A DNA stretch of 64,000 bases from Nostoc edaphicum CCNP1411 (GTDB taxonomy: Bacteria; Cyanobacteriota; Cyanobacteriia; Cyanobacteriales; Nostocaceae). A program made the position numbers and the translations under genes. This document shows positions 26,277 to 36,050 of the stretch, piece after piece; position 1 is the first letter of the stretch; every line of letters begins with the position of its first letter. Location: contig NZ_CP054698.1 in NCBI RefSeq assembly GCF_014023275.1, forward strand, positions 372,001-436,000, read 5' to 3'. Under the pieces are notes generated by a model. That model was given only the letters and a program-made list of their open reading frames with translations. It was not told the DNA's origin and searched no databases.

Positions 26277-26564
26277 TATTGATTAGCGATCGCTTGTATG
26301 ATTATTTTGGTGGAGCGATGATTTAAGGCTGGCATATCTCAACTAACTTAACTGCGATCGCTGAGAAACTAAACCAGGTAACCGTACACTCAAAAGAGAT
26401 ACAAAAGTTATAGCTTGGCAAAGTCTGAAACAACGAGAATTATTGACGAGTCAAGTATATACACAATACAATTATTGTAGTAGAACCTCACGATAGAGTT
26501 AATCAAAATATTTTTCCCAGAGAATAATAGACAAGCAATATTAAAGATAATTTGGACAAAACTA
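26277..26564. other. Intergenic region
   Basis: 288 bases with two GCGATCGC-type sites (26285, 26354) and AT-rich sequence leading to the next gene. No feature recognised. Confidence 0.3.
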
Positions 26565-26918
26565 ATGAACGCCAAAATTATTGCTTTCTTGGGGATTACG
26601 GCAGCCTTTGCAAACTTAGGCAGCCCAGTATACGCACAGTCACCAGCATCAAATTCAAATCCAGGAGAATACAGACTAACTGGTGATTCTCTAGTTGGAA
26701 TTGATCAAAGAACAGCCCAAGATGACTTTGGAAGATTTTTTGAGCAAACTAATCCAGCAAGCATCTCTAACAATAATAGAAGAGGCAATAAAGCTCCAGT
26801 CAAAATCCGCTTTAACGAATCATTATCACAGCCAGACACTTCTATTTTCTTAACACCCGCTCAGTCTGAAAGTGACAATGATGGATTGCAAGTACAGTTG
26901 GATCTGGGGAGAGAATAA
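26565..26918 (+). CDS. Exported small hypothetical protein
   Basis: 117 residues with a clear signal peptide (MNAKIIAFLGITAAFANLGSPVYA, cleavage near AYA-Q). The mature part is polar, Asn/Ser/Asp-rich and probably disordered (GEYRLTGDSLVGIDQRTAQDDFGRFFEQTNP, then APVKIRF, then LQVQLDLGRE). No domain is recognised. Genes of this composition are common as periplasmic proteins in filamentous cyanobacteria. It appears monocistronic. Confidence 0.7.
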   Translation: MNAKIIAFLGITAAFANLGSPVYAQSPASNSNPGEYRLTGDSLVGIDQRTAQDDFGRFFEQTNPASISNNNRRGNKAPVKIRFNESLSQPDTSIFLTPAQSESDNDGLQVQLDLGRE

Positions 26919-27282
26919 CCAAATATAAAAGTTGACGCTCTAATATAGAGTGTATTATCGCCAAGCGCCGCACCGTCAACAATCGAAGGTGCGTCAGCCT
27001 ACGACATAACATTGGTGTCAACTTAAGCTCAAACGCTAATTCCACAGGCATTTTACCCCACCCTAACCCTCCCCAATGCATCGGGAGGATTAAGGGGGGT
27101 AATTAGACTTGTGTGTACACGATAGGCTTGCGGGGAGCAAACCCTACAGCTATTTTTGCTGCTTATTCTACGTCCCCTACAAGAGTAAAATTGCCCACTT
27201 GACTAAATCCGCCTTCCTGAGTCGGTAATTCTGCAATCATTTTGCAGTAAAATTAATCGTCTAGATACAGGAGGGCTTTGAG
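26919..27282. repeat. Intergenic region with interspersed repeat copies
   Basis: 27010-27030 carries ATTGGTGTCAACTTAAGC, matching the outer arm of the large palindrome at 60881-61086. 27056-27137 carries CCCTCCCCAATGCATCGGGAGG and GACTTGTGTGTACACG, matching the composite element at 22286-22443. No gene; AGGAGGG at 27269-27275 is the ribosome-binding site of the next gene. Confidence 0.65.
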
Positions 27283-28635
27283 ATGACTCGTGTCATCATT
27301 GTGCGCCACGGTCAAAGTGGTTATAACACCGAACGGCGTATTCAGGGACGCACTGATGCGTCAACATTAACCGAAAAAGGTCGTAACGATGCCAGTAAAG
27401 TTGGCAAAGCCCTCAGCAATATTTTATTTAATGCTATTTATAGCAGTCCCCTGCAACGAGCGAAACACACAGCAGATATTATTCATAGTGAGTTAGCTGC
27501 TCATCCTGAACAATCTGCTGTAATTCAAGTTTCTGATTTACTGCTAGAAATCGACCTCCCCGTATGGGCAGGGCTGATAACTGCCGAAGTCAAGCAGAAG
27601 TTTGCCGAAGACTACCGCACTTGGCATCAGCGCCCCGACGAACTGCGGATGCTGATAAATGATGTACAAGGGACAAGAGAACATTTTCCTGTTCTTGCCA
27701 TATATGAACAAGCGCGGCAATTTTGGCAAGAAACTTTGTCCCAGCATCAAGGCGAAACTATTCTTATAGTGGGGCATAACGGTATTAATCGCGCCCTCAT
27801 TAGCACAGCCTTGGGAATTTCCCCAAGTCGCTACCATTCAATACAACAATCTAACTGTGGCATCACCGTACTAAATTTTGCCGGTGGATTGGGCGAACCA
27901 GTCCAGCTAGAATCTTTAAATCAGACGCAACACACGGGAGAGACTTTACCCTCATTGCGACCGGATCATAAAGGAATACGATTGTTATTGGTGCGTCACG
28001 GTGAAACCGAATGGAATCGCCAAACCAGGTTTCAAGGACAAATTGATGTCCCCCTTAACGACAACGGTAGACAACAGTCGCAAAAAGCAGGCGAATTTCT
28101 CCAAGAGGTAGCGATTGATTTTGCTGTCAGTAGCACAATGCTGCGCCCTAAAGAAACAGCAGAAATTATTTTAAAACAACATCCGAATGTAAAGTTAGAC
28201 TTGCAAGATGGTTTAAGAGAAATCAGTCACGGACTCTGGGAAGGAAAATTAGAAACAGAGATAGAGCAAGAGTTTCCAGGAGAGTTGCAGCGCTGGCGGC
28301 TAGTACCAGCCCAAGTGCAAATGCCTGAAGGGGAAAATTTGCAAGAAGTGTGGGAACGCAGCGTCGCAGCTTGGCAATCTATTGTGCAAGCTGCATCAAC
28401 TAATCAATTCAAAACTGTATTAGTAGTAGCTCATGACGCTACTAATAAAACCTTACTTTGTCATGTTCTAGGTTTATCGCTAGAAAATTTCTGGAATTTC
28501 CGTCAGGGTAATGGCGCAGTTAGCGTTATCGACTACCCGTCTGGAATCGATGGTTTACCAGTATTGCAAGCAATGAACATCACCACTCACTTCGGTGGAG
28601 GCGTACTAGATAAAACAGCAACGGGGGCTTTGTGA
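27283..28635 (+). CDS. Double histidine-phosphatase (phosphoglycerate-mutase-like) protein
   Basis: 450 residues built from two histidine-phosphatase domains. Domain 1 (about 1-205): IVRHGQSGYNTERRIQGRTD nucleophile motif, SSPLQRAKHTA, second His in VGHNGINR. Domain 2 (about 225-435): LVRHGETEWNRQTRFQGQID, SSTMLRPKETA, and AHDATNK at the second-His site. Both domains keep RHG, so both could be active. Possible substrates include phosphoglycerate, phosphoserine or alpha-ribazole phosphate; the motifs do not decide. A good AGGAGGG precedes the ATG. Tandem-domain versions are common in cyanobacteria. Confidence 0.88.
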   Translation: MTRVIIVRHGQSGYNTERRIQGRTDASTLTEKGRNDASKVGKALSNILFNAIYSSPLQRAKHTADIIHSELAAHPEQSAVIQVSDLLLEIDLPVWAGLITAEVKQKFAEDYRTWHQRPDELRMLINDVQGTREHFPVLAIYEQARQFWQETLSQHQGETILIVGHNGINRALISTALGISPSRYHSIQQSNCGITVLNFAGGLGEPVQLESLNQTQHTGETLPSLRPDHKGIRLLLVRHGETEWNRQTRFQGQIDVPLNDNGRQQSQKAGEFLQEVAIDFAVSSTMLRPKETAEIILKQHPNVKLDLQDGLREISHGLWEGKLETEIEQEFPGELQRWRLVPAQVQMPEGENLQEVWERSVAAWQSIVQAASTNQFKTVLVVAHDATNKTLLCHVLGLSLENFWNFRQGNGAVSVIDYPSGIDGLPVLQAMNITTHFGGGVLDKTATGAL

Positions 28636-28914
28636 GTACTGAGTGCTGAGTGCTGAGTGCTGAGTTAGGAATGAGAAGTAAGGAGTTAGGAGTGAAGAGT
28701 AAGGAATAAAGTTAGAAGCAATGACTGAAGAAAAAATAACTCATAAGTAGCTAGACGTAAATAAATTAAAGTTTGTAGTAAGGACTTTAGTCCTAATAAT
28801 CCTTGCTTCGCTCAATGAATTGCTCATTACGAACTAGGATTTTACTTTATGTTGAATTATGCCTACCTACTTAACTCCTAACTCATAACTCATAACTCAT
28901 AACTAAAAACTTTT
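28636..28914. repeat. Short tandem repeats between the phosphatase and dihydroorotase-like genes
   Basis: 28634-28666 holds GAGTACTGAGTGCTGAGTGCTGAGTGC, a GTGCTGA heptamer array. 28876-28908 holds TAACTCCTAACTCATAACTCATAAC heptamers immediately before the next ATG. Both are STRR-type sequences. Confidence 0.8.
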
Positions 28915-30195
28915 ATGACTGAACTGCTGCAAAAAGTACGGGTGATTGACCCAGTTTCTAAAATCGATGAACTCTTTGATGTGCTGATTGCTGATGGTTA
29001 TATCCAAGAAGTGGCTTCACACATTTCTGACATCACTTCTGATACTCAAATTAGAGATTGTCAGGGATTAGTTCTCGGCCCTGGGTTAGTGGATTTGTAC
29101 AGCCACTCTGGTGAACCTGGCTTTGAAGAACGAGAAACCCTCTTGTCTTTCTTACAATCTGCTGCTGCTGGCGGCTTTACCAGAGTTAGCATTTTACCCG
29201 ATACATCCCCAGTTATTGATAACCCTGCTCTTGTGGCACAGTTGCAGCAAAAGAGAGAAGGAAAAAGGAGCAATTTTTCTCCCTTGTCTCTCCCTCTCCC
29301 TCTGCTCCATATTTGGGGTGCTATCACCCTAGATGTTGCTGGGAAGCAATTGACGGAGTTGGCAGATTTAGCGGTGGCTGGAGTTGTTGGTTTTACCGAT
29401 GGTAAGCCGTTAGAAAATTTGGCGCTGGTGCGGCGAGTATTGGAGTATCTTCAGCCGTTGGGTAAACCAGTAGCATTTTGGCCTAGCGATCGCCAGTTAG
29501 CAGCAAATGGTGTAATGAGAGAAGGGGCGAATGCTCTCCGTTTTGGTTTACCCCCAATTCCTGCCAGTGCTGAAACTACTGCGATCGCAGCTATGCTTGA
29601 ATTGGTTGCAACTATAGGCACACCAGTCCATATCATGCGTGTCTCTACAGCTCGCAGTGTGGAATTAATCGCTTCAGCAAAGGCTGCTGGTTTACCCATC
29701 ACCGCCAGCACCACCTGGATGCACCTTTTACTTGATACCAAAGCAATTAAGAGTTATCACACCAGCTTGCATTTAGACCCGCCTTTAGGTAATCCCAGTG
29801 ATGTCGCGGCGTTGCGTGCAGGGGTGCGTGCGGGTGTGATAGATGCGATCGCTATTGATCACACACCCTATAGCTATGAAGAAAAAGTCCAAGCTTTCGC
29901 CGAAGCACCAGCCGGGGCAATTGGTTTAGAGTTAGCATTACCTCTGCTGTGGCAATATCTCGTTGAAACTGAAGAATTTACAGCTTTAGAATTGTGGCGG
30001 GCATTGAGTACTAGATCCGCAGAGTGTTTAGGGCAAAAAGTAAGTGCAATTCTACCTCATCAACCAGCGGAACTTACTTTATTTGATCCCCAGCAAACCT
30101 GGAAAGTCGAACGGAAAAGTCTTTATACACTTTCACAAAATACACCTTGGTTAGGACAACAGTTGAAGGGTCATGTTGTGCAAACCTGGTGTTAA
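28915..30195 (+). CDS. Dihydroorotase-like protein, probably non-catalytic
   Basis: 426 residues of the amidohydrolase/dihydroorotase class I family (VIDPVSKIDE..DVLIADG, GLVLGPGLVDL, GFTRVSILPDTSPVIDN, AIDHTPYSYEEK, AGAIGLELALPLL). Active-site ligands are degraded: the HxH motif reads Y62-S-H64, the substrate Arg after it is Gly, the His of the HxE element is replaced (FWPSD near 188-192), and the CHVST His is R242. The DH near IDHTP is kept. Such sequences resemble pseudo-dihydroorotases (PyrC') that support aspartate transcarbamoylase assembly in other bacteria. About 20 residues near 110-130 (KREGKRSNFSPLSLPLP) are an in-frame purine/pyrimidine insertion. Confidence 0.82.
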   Translation: MTELLQKVRVIDPVSKIDELFDVLIADGYIQEVASHISDITSDTQIRDCQGLVLGPGLVDLYSHSGEPGFEERETLLSFLQSAAAGGFTRVSILPDTSPVIDNPALVAQLQQKREGKRSNFSPLSLPLPLLHIWGAITLDVAGKQLTELADLAVAGVVGFTDGKPLENLALVRRVLEYLQPLGKPVAFWPSDRQLAANGVMREGANALRFGLPPIPASAETTAIAAMLELVATIGTPVHIMRVSTARSVELIASAKAAGLPITASTTWMHLLLDTKAIKSYHTSLHLDPPLGNPSDVAALRAGVRAGVIDAIAIDHTPYSYEEKVQAFAEAPAGAIGLELALPLLWQYLVETEEFTALELWRALSTRSAECLGQKVSAILPHQPAELTLFDPQQTWKVERKSLYTLSQNTPWLGQQLKGHVVQTWC

Positions 30196-30329
30196 AAAAG
30201 CGCACTTAAAACTATGGAATATAACTAATCCCCTAAAAGATTAAGATAGATTTCCTTTACTCCCTGAATTGCTATTTTATAATATTTTGTAAACTTATAT
30301 TTTGCTGTAGTTATATTTATAAGCATCTC

Positions 30330-31421
30330 CTAGCAAGGCAAACTAACACTTACAATAGTTCCTTTTTCAGGAATGCTAGCAATTGTAAATTCACCACCAT
30401 ATAATTTAACTATATGCTGAACAATAGCCAACCCTAAGCCAGAACCTTGTTGTTCCCATAACTTTCGATTAAATTGTACGAAAGCTCCAATTTTATTAAT
30501 CTCTTCAATTGCCATACCTTTGCCATTATCAATTACAGACAAATTAAATTTATTACCTTCTATCTTACTAAGAACTTTAATTTCGCTGCTTGGCAAAGAG
30601 AATTTAAAAGAATTCTCCAGTAATTCTTCAATCAGAATACTAAAATTTTCTTGTGGTAATTGTACGGTAGATTCTTGGATATCCAGCTTTAAATCTTTTT
30701 GTCTACAGTTTTCTATAGCTTTTTTGAGAGCGATTTCACTAATAATTTTCTCAGCAAGACATTTATCTTTTTTATCTTGGATTTGACGGACTTTTTCGGG
30801 ATTTTTAGATATTAATTCCAGGTCACTATATAACAAAAATCTTTGAACTAATGCATTCAATCGATTGGCAGATCTGTAAATTAATTCTGCAATTTCGACT
30901 TCTTCAGAGTCAGGCATGACACTACAACTTTCGATTAACAACTGTGACATACCGAGAATGCCATTTAAAGGCGTATTCAATTCGTGAGGTAATGAGTGAG
31001 CAATATTCATTCTGAGTTCGTCTAGTTTGGCTTGAGTTTGGCGCTCAACTGAAGCGTGTTTATCAAGACGAGAAGCGATCGCATTGAGTAGTTCTTCAGG
31101 AGTAAACGGTTTAGTCAAATAATCATCAGCCCCAAAATCCATTCCCTGACGAAAATCTGAACGCTCTGCTTTAGCAGTAACAAATATTAAAGGAATATTG
31201 ATAGTTGCTTCATTTTTACGTAAAGCAGACAGCACGCTATAGCCGTCTAATTCAGGCATCATAATGTCACAGATAATTAAATCTGGTAATTTTGATTGAG
31301 CAATTTCTAATCCAATCTTACCGTTTGCAGCTATCAAAGTTTCAAAATCAGAAAGTTGTAGAATCTCCTGAATATTTCCCCTGACTTGGGGTTCGTCTTC
31401 TATAATTAAAATTGTGTTCAT
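30330..31421 (-). CDS. Receiver-histidine kinase (REC-HisKA-HATPase)
   Basis: 363 residues. REC domain 1-120: acidic pair in IIEDE, phospho-acceptor Asp in LIICDIMMPELDGY, Thr in FVTAK, Lys in LTKPF. Then a DHp helix with His in IAHSLPHELNTPLNGILGM and HATPase (IEELLENSFKFSL, VIDNGKGM, GSGLGLAIVQH). It is a response-regulator-fused kinase that would relay a phosphate signal. No output or sensor domain besides REC. Downstream of two related minus-strand genes in the order 1112-residue kinase, REC-helix protein, this gene (gaps 156 and 87 bases), probably one operon. Confidence 0.93.
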   Translation of the reverse strand: MNTILIIEDEPQVRGNIQEILQLSDFETLIAANGKIGLEIAQSKLPDLIICDIMMPELDGYSVLSALRKNEATINIPLIFVTAKAERSDFRQGMDFGADDYLTKPFTPEELLNAIASRLDKHASVERQTQAKLDELRMNIAHSLPHELNTPLNGILGMSQLLIESCSVMPDSEEVEIAELIYRSANRLNALVQRFLLYSDLELISKNPEKVRQIQDKKDKCLAEKIISEIALKKAIENCRQKDLKLDIQESTVQLPQENFSILIEELLENSFKFSLPSSEIKVLSKIEGNKFNLSVIDNGKGMAIEEINKIGAFVQFNRKLWEQQGSGLGLAIVQHIVKLYGGEFTIASIPEKGTIVSVSLPC

Positions 31422-31508
31422 CTATGATTATTAAAGATAAAAATATCAATTTTATGCTATTGGTATAGCATGAAATAGTAGAGCAATTTTCGATTTTGCT
31501 AAACTATA

Positions 31509-32243
31509 TTATTTGTTATTGTTAAACACATTGAAGCTTTGCAAAATTTTGGCATTTTCTGGAGTTAGTAATGTTTGTAAATTCTTCATTTCATTCAAAA
31601 ACATCATTTCTCTAGCATACTCTTGTTGTAAGATACTCAAGTAGCGATCGCGCTCAACATCTGATTGAGCTTTTTTCAGCATATAGATCGCTATATTAAT
31701 ATTTGAAAGCGGATTACCTAAATCTTGTAAAAGTTTTTGTATAACCTCGTTGCATATTTCTGCCAGGTGTTGGCTCTCTTGCAGTTTTTGTGAATTTATC
31801 TCTATCTGCTGCTTCAATTTGGTATTTTTTTGATGTTCTTGCTCATATTGTTGTTTGATTAAAGTTGGTTTTTCTACGCGTTCTAATCTGACCTTAATTG
31901 CCTTTAAAAGTTCTTCTGTAGAGAAAGGTTTTGTAAGATAATCATCGGCTCCTAACTCCATACCTTGGCGTAAGTCACCGCGGTCTACTTTTGCAGTCAG
32001 AAAAATTACTGGGATAGATTCAGTTACCGGGTCTTGGCGTAAGGCTGTCAGTACACCGTAACCGTCAAGTTCAGGCATCATAACGTCACAACAAATAAGG
32101 TCTGGTTGTTCTGTTTTAGCAAGTCGTAATCCTTCTAAACCATTATTTGCGGTAATAGCATTAAAGTCGGAGAAACTTAGAATTTGTTGAATATTTGAAC
32201 AAATTTGAACTTCATCTTCAATTACTAATATTTTTTTGTTCAT
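31509..32243 (-). CDS. Response regulator with degenerate DHp-like C-terminus
   Basis: 244 residues. The N-terminal REC is complete (VIEDE, CCDVMMPELDGY, FLTAK, LTKPF) and very similar to the REC of the neighbouring REC-kinase. A coiled coil (about 128-160) follows, then a helical pair resembling a histidine-kinase DHp domain, reading LLQDLGNPLSNINIAIYML. In ordinary DHp domains this would be HDLRNPL or HELRTPL, so the phospho-accepting His is replaced. No HATPase follows. It may be a phosphotransfer decoy or dimerisation module derived from a truncated kinase. Confidence 0.9.
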   Translation of the reverse strand: MNKKILVIEDEVQICSNIQQILSFSDFNAITANNGLEGLRLAKTEQPDLICCDVMMPELDGYGVLTALRQDPVTESIPVIFLTAKVDRGDLRQGMELGADDYLTKPFSTEELLKAIKVRLERVEKPTLIKQQYEQEHQKNTKLKQQIEINSQKLQESQHLAEICNEVIQKLLQDLGNPLSNINIAIYMLKKAQSDVERDRYLSILQQEYAREMMFLNEMKNLQTLLTPENAKILQSFNVFNNNK

Positions 32244-32399
32244 TGGTTTATTTGAATAGTGATTCTGATTAGGCGATTTTGTGATATCTATAGACCAGTA
32301 AATGCAGTTGCTAAAACTGATTATTCAGCTTAACAACTTGGTAATTTACATTAGATTCCAAAAAATCTCTTGCAGTTTATTGTTCCCTAAAATTATTTA

Positions 32400-35300
32400 C
32401 TAATAACACATTAGATATTTTTCATGGAGTAGGTCACTTGTCATTAGTGGTAGTTCTACCCTAAATGTCGTACCAACTCCGACCTGGCTAGCGAAGGTAA
32501 TTCTTCCTCTATAAAGGTCTATGCAATTTTTGACTATTGCTAAACCTAATCCAGTTCCTGGCGTATTACCAACATTGCTAGCTCGGTAGAATGGTTCAAA
32601 CAAGTTCTGTTGCTCCTCTGGTAAAATACCAATACCCTCATCTTGAATTAGAAAAACTGCGCTTTTATCTTGAACTAACAGATCAACTTCAACATTGCTA
32701 CCGTCTAGTGAATATTTGACAGCGTTTGAAAGCAAATTGCTCAATATTTGTCGCAAAAGCTTCTTGTCTATACAAGCCATAAAGTGATCATCTGTTGATG
32801 AATTACCCAAGTACTGGGGAGAAAAGGCTAGGGTATGATTCGGAGAACTGAGTTGAATTTCATCTACCAAAGAACGACAGAAATTAATCAAATTAACACA
32901 AGTTGGTTCAAATGCTAATTTTCCAGCTTCAGCCTTATTAATTAGCAAAATATCATCTAATAGTTGAGTAGTGTGTTGAACATAAGTCTGAATGCACTGG
33001 AGATGTTTATTCTTTTGTTCTTCATCTAATTTATGGCTAAAACTTTTTAAGATTCCAGCAGAGGAAGCAATCACAGCTAAAGGAGTTCGGAACTCGTGGG
33101 AGGTCATAGAAATGAAACGAGATTTCAACTCACTGAGTTCTTTTTCTTTTACTAAAGCTTTACAAATATTTTCTTCAGCTTGTTTGCGCTCGCGTATGTC
33201 TTTAACTACACCGATCACGTAAATGGGTTTACCACTCGGATCTCGAATTAGAGAAACCGTGAGATTTATCCAAATTACATCAGCATTTTTATGTAAATAG
33301 CGCTTCTCAATGGAGAATGTTTCTAGTTTTCCTGCTATTAATTTTTGCAACTGATTGAGATGGATTTGTATATCTTCTGGATGTGTGATATCTCTAAAGT
33401 TTTTCTTTAGTATTTCTTCTTGGCTATAGCCTAAAATTTCACACAACTTTTGATTAACTTTCAGAAAATGACCATCTAAACTTTCTAGTTTAATTCCCAC
33501 TGCTGCTTGATTAAAAATAGCTCTAAGTTCTGCCTCACTTTGTTGTAAGTCTAAAGTACGTTGCTTAACCCTGACTTCTAAATCTTGATTGAGTTTTTGT
33601 AAAGCTTCTTGCGCTCGTTGCCTTTGCAGTTCAGCAGATGCTCTGGCTGCAAATACTTTGAGAATTCCTTCAAATTTATGTTGGTCAGGTATGGGTTTGT
33701 CATCTACTATGCATAGTGAGCCAATTGGTTGACCAAAATCATCACTCAAAATAACTCCCATAGAACTTTCACCTTCCATAGCAGCTAATCTTTTAGCATT
33801 AGGAAAAAGTTGCTGAATTCTCGAACTACAGTGGTAAAATCCTTGCTTGAGCAAAATTTCACATGTAGTTAATTTTGGGTCATAGCAAAGATTGGGTTGT
33901 AACTGCCCATCAGACCAAAATCCTAAAGTGTGAGCTTGCTCATCAATTAACTCACTGACTAAGGTGTTACGGACATCTAAAGTCGAAGAAATATGCTCAA
34001 CTAATGCTGGAAAAAAGTCACGTCCAGTCGTAGAAGCTGTGCTTTCTATCAAACTTTGTAAGGCTATTTCAGCTTGTTTGCGTTTTGTAATATCGATTCC
34101 GATAGCAACGGCGGCTGTGTTTTGTTGATATTTTTGAGCTACGAGCAAATAATTGCATGTTTTATTATTAATTTGGACATCAATAACCTTAGAATCTGCT
34201 ACATCTTGCCTATCTAAAAATTCATGCATAAATTCTGTAAATTGCGGGCTGTTTTCCATAAAGCCCAATTCTTGACCAACAAAAGCATCGGTAGTCAAGT
34301 TAAAACTTTCAGCTAAATGGCGATTAACCCCTAAATAATATCCATCATCATTTACCCAAGAAACAAACCCAGGTACTGCATCTAAAACCGTTTGTAATTG
34401 CTCTTTTGCTTGTTGCAGATTTTTTTCTGCTCGTTTATATTCTGTAATGTCTTCGGAAATACACAACAGGTATTCGGGTTGTTGGTTTTTGTCATACAAA
34501 GGAATTTTAGTTGTATGTAAAATTCTTCTGCCAAAACTAGGACTGTCAATAGGTTCTTCAGAAATATCTTGAGGTACGCCGCTAGCAACAGTTGCTAGGT
34601 CTTTTTGACAAAAAAAGTCTGCTTGTTCTTTCGGGAATAATTCGTAATCTGTTTTGCCAATAGCCTGCTCTGCTGTAATACCAAAGATATTTTCACAGGT
34701 ATGATTCCAGAGCTTGACTGTCCCAAAACTTTCTGATTTGGCATCTTTAACAAAGACGGCTACAGGCAGATTATTAATCATCGACTGTAAAAAGTTGCGA
34801 GTCTGCTGGAGTTCCTCTTGTGCTTTTCGGCTTTCAGTAATGTCAATGCCTGTACAGACGATATAATCAACTTGATTGTCCCGATTAAGTAAGACCTTAT
34901 TTGACCAAGAAATTAAGCGTTGCTCACTATCTTTAGTTACTAAAGAAGTTTCGTAACGTTGAGGAAATTCTCTATCAGCTAAATTTTGAAAAATATCTTT
35001 GATACATTTTGTTGTATCAGGTAACAGCAGCACATCCCAAACAAATCTTCCATTAACTTCATCAAATGCGTAACCTGTAGCTTGTTCACAAGTATGATTA
35101 AAGCGAAGAATCTTTCCCTGACAATCTAGTACTATAACTAGAGCATCTGCTAGATTCAAAATGGTAGAAATAAAATTACGCTCTAATCGCAGTTCTGCCT
35201 CAATTTTCTGGCGTTCTACAAATTTAACTCGTGTATAATTGTAAAGTTCGGCTTGTAGAATAGAAACTGTCAGCAGACTGCTAGGAGTCACTAATCCAAT

Positions 35301-35738
35301 TAATTCTCCTTGATCCCCAATAATAGGCAGATGACAAATTCGATTTTTTCTCAGCAGATGTAATGCAGCAAAAACATCTTTGAAATCTCTTAGTTTCAAT
35401 GTTATTAACTCTCTGGTCATCACTTGGGCAACACTGACATCCTCTATATTTTTACCTTGTGCTGTTAGTTTAATTAAATCTCGTTGCGTAATTATACCCA
35501 CCAAATGCGAGTTTTCTAGAACTAAAACACAACTAGTAGCTTGAGATATGTTGCTAGCTATATCTTTACCTGAATGAGGCAAATAATTGCTATCTTTAAT
35601 TGACCAACTATCATGATTACCTGATGCTTCATTGATTAGTGCAATCACATATGGAAGCATAACCTCAGAGCTAACAACGAGCGGATGACGAATGATTGTC
35701 TGTTGTAAATTATCAGAAATGAGAGAATTAATGAACAT
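32400..35738 (-). CDS. CBS-PAS-GAF multisensor histidine kinase
   Basis: 1112 residues, soluble. Order: tandem CBS pair (about 15-185, VLVLENSHLVGIITQRDLI and HLPIIGDQGELIGLVT), PAS 1 (about 190-310), PAS 2 (315-440), PAS 3 (445-560), GAF (575-720), coiled coil, PAS 4 (750-870), DHp with His in SMTSHEFRTPLAVIA, HATPase (ILSNLLSNAVKYSL, DEGIGILPEEQ, GTGLGLAIVKN). The CBS pair suggests adenine-nucleotide sensing. There is no receiver domain, but the two downstream genes encode receivers and are probably its partners. No membrane segment. Confidence 0.93.
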   Translation of the reverse strand: MFINSLISDNLQQTIIRHPLVVSSEVMLPYVIALINEASGNHDSWSIKDSNYLPHSGKDIASNISQATSCVLVLENSHLVGIITQRDLIKLTAQGKNIEDVSVAQVMTRELITLKLRDFKDVFAALHLLRKNRICHLPIIGDQGELIGLVTPSSLLTVSILQAELYNYTRVKFVERQKIEAELRLERNFISTILNLADALVIVLDCQGKILRFNHTCEQATGYAFDEVNGRFVWDVLLLPDTTKCIKDIFQNLADREFPQRYETSLVTKDSEQRLISWSNKVLLNRDNQVDYIVCTGIDITESRKAQEELQQTRNFLQSMINNLPVAVFVKDAKSESFGTVKLWNHTCENIFGITAEQAIGKTDYELFPKEQADFFCQKDLATVASGVPQDISEEPIDSPSFGRRILHTTKIPLYDKNQQPEYLLCISEDITEYKRAEKNLQQAKEQLQTVLDAVPGFVSWVNDDGYYLGVNRHLAESFNLTTDAFVGQELGFMENSPQFTEFMHEFLDRQDVADSKVIDVQINNKTCNYLLVAQKYQQNTAAVAIGIDITKRKQAEIALQSLIESTASTTGRDFFPALVEHISSTLDVRNTLVSELIDEQAHTLGFWSDGQLQPNLCYDPKLTTCEILLKQGFYHCSSRIQQLFPNAKRLAAMEGESSMGVILSDDFGQPIGSLCIVDDKPIPDQHKFEGILKVFAARASAELQRQRAQEALQKLNQDLEVRVKQRTLDLQQSEAELRAIFNQAAVGIKLESLDGHFLKVNQKLCEILGYSQEEILKKNFRDITHPEDIQIHLNQLQKLIAGKLETFSIEKRYLHKNADVIWINLTVSLIRDPSGKPIYVIGVVKDIRERKQAEENICKALVKEKELSELKSRFISMTSHEFRTPLAVIASSAGILKSFSHKLDEEQKNKHLQCIQTYVQHTTQLLDDILLINKAEAGKLAFEPTCVNLINFCRSLVDEIQLSSPNHTLAFSPQYLGNSSTDDHFMACIDKKLLRQILSNLLSNAVKYSLDGSNVEVDLLVQDKSAVFLIQDEGIGILPEEQQNLFEPFYRASNVGNTPGTGLGLAIVKNCIDLYRGRITFASQVGVGTTFRVELPLMTSDLLHEKYLMCY

Positions 35739-36050
35739 TATGTATAGATGCCTGGAATAGAATTATCTTTGACAAAGAGATAAATAATATTTTTACTTAT
35801 AATTAATTAAACAGCCTCAGTGTTTTCTGTGATTATTTTTTATATTCTTATAGGGATTTTATATTATTTTTAACAAGTCCCATTTATTTTGAAACCTGAT
35901 TTCTTTAGTAGTGGATATTATTTTTTAATTATTTGAGTTCTGAGTTGTTCCTTAATTTAAAAAAAACGGTTTTTAAGGTAGATGCAGCTTAACCGTAATC
36001 CAAGTAATTAGAAGTAAGTCAAAAGTAAGCTTTGAGCAAAGGACTCAGCT
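35739..36050. other. AT-rich intergenic region
   Basis: 312 bases, very AT-rich, containing the promoter of the 1112-residue kinase gene on the minus strand. No repeat or RNA is recognised. Confidence 0.3.
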
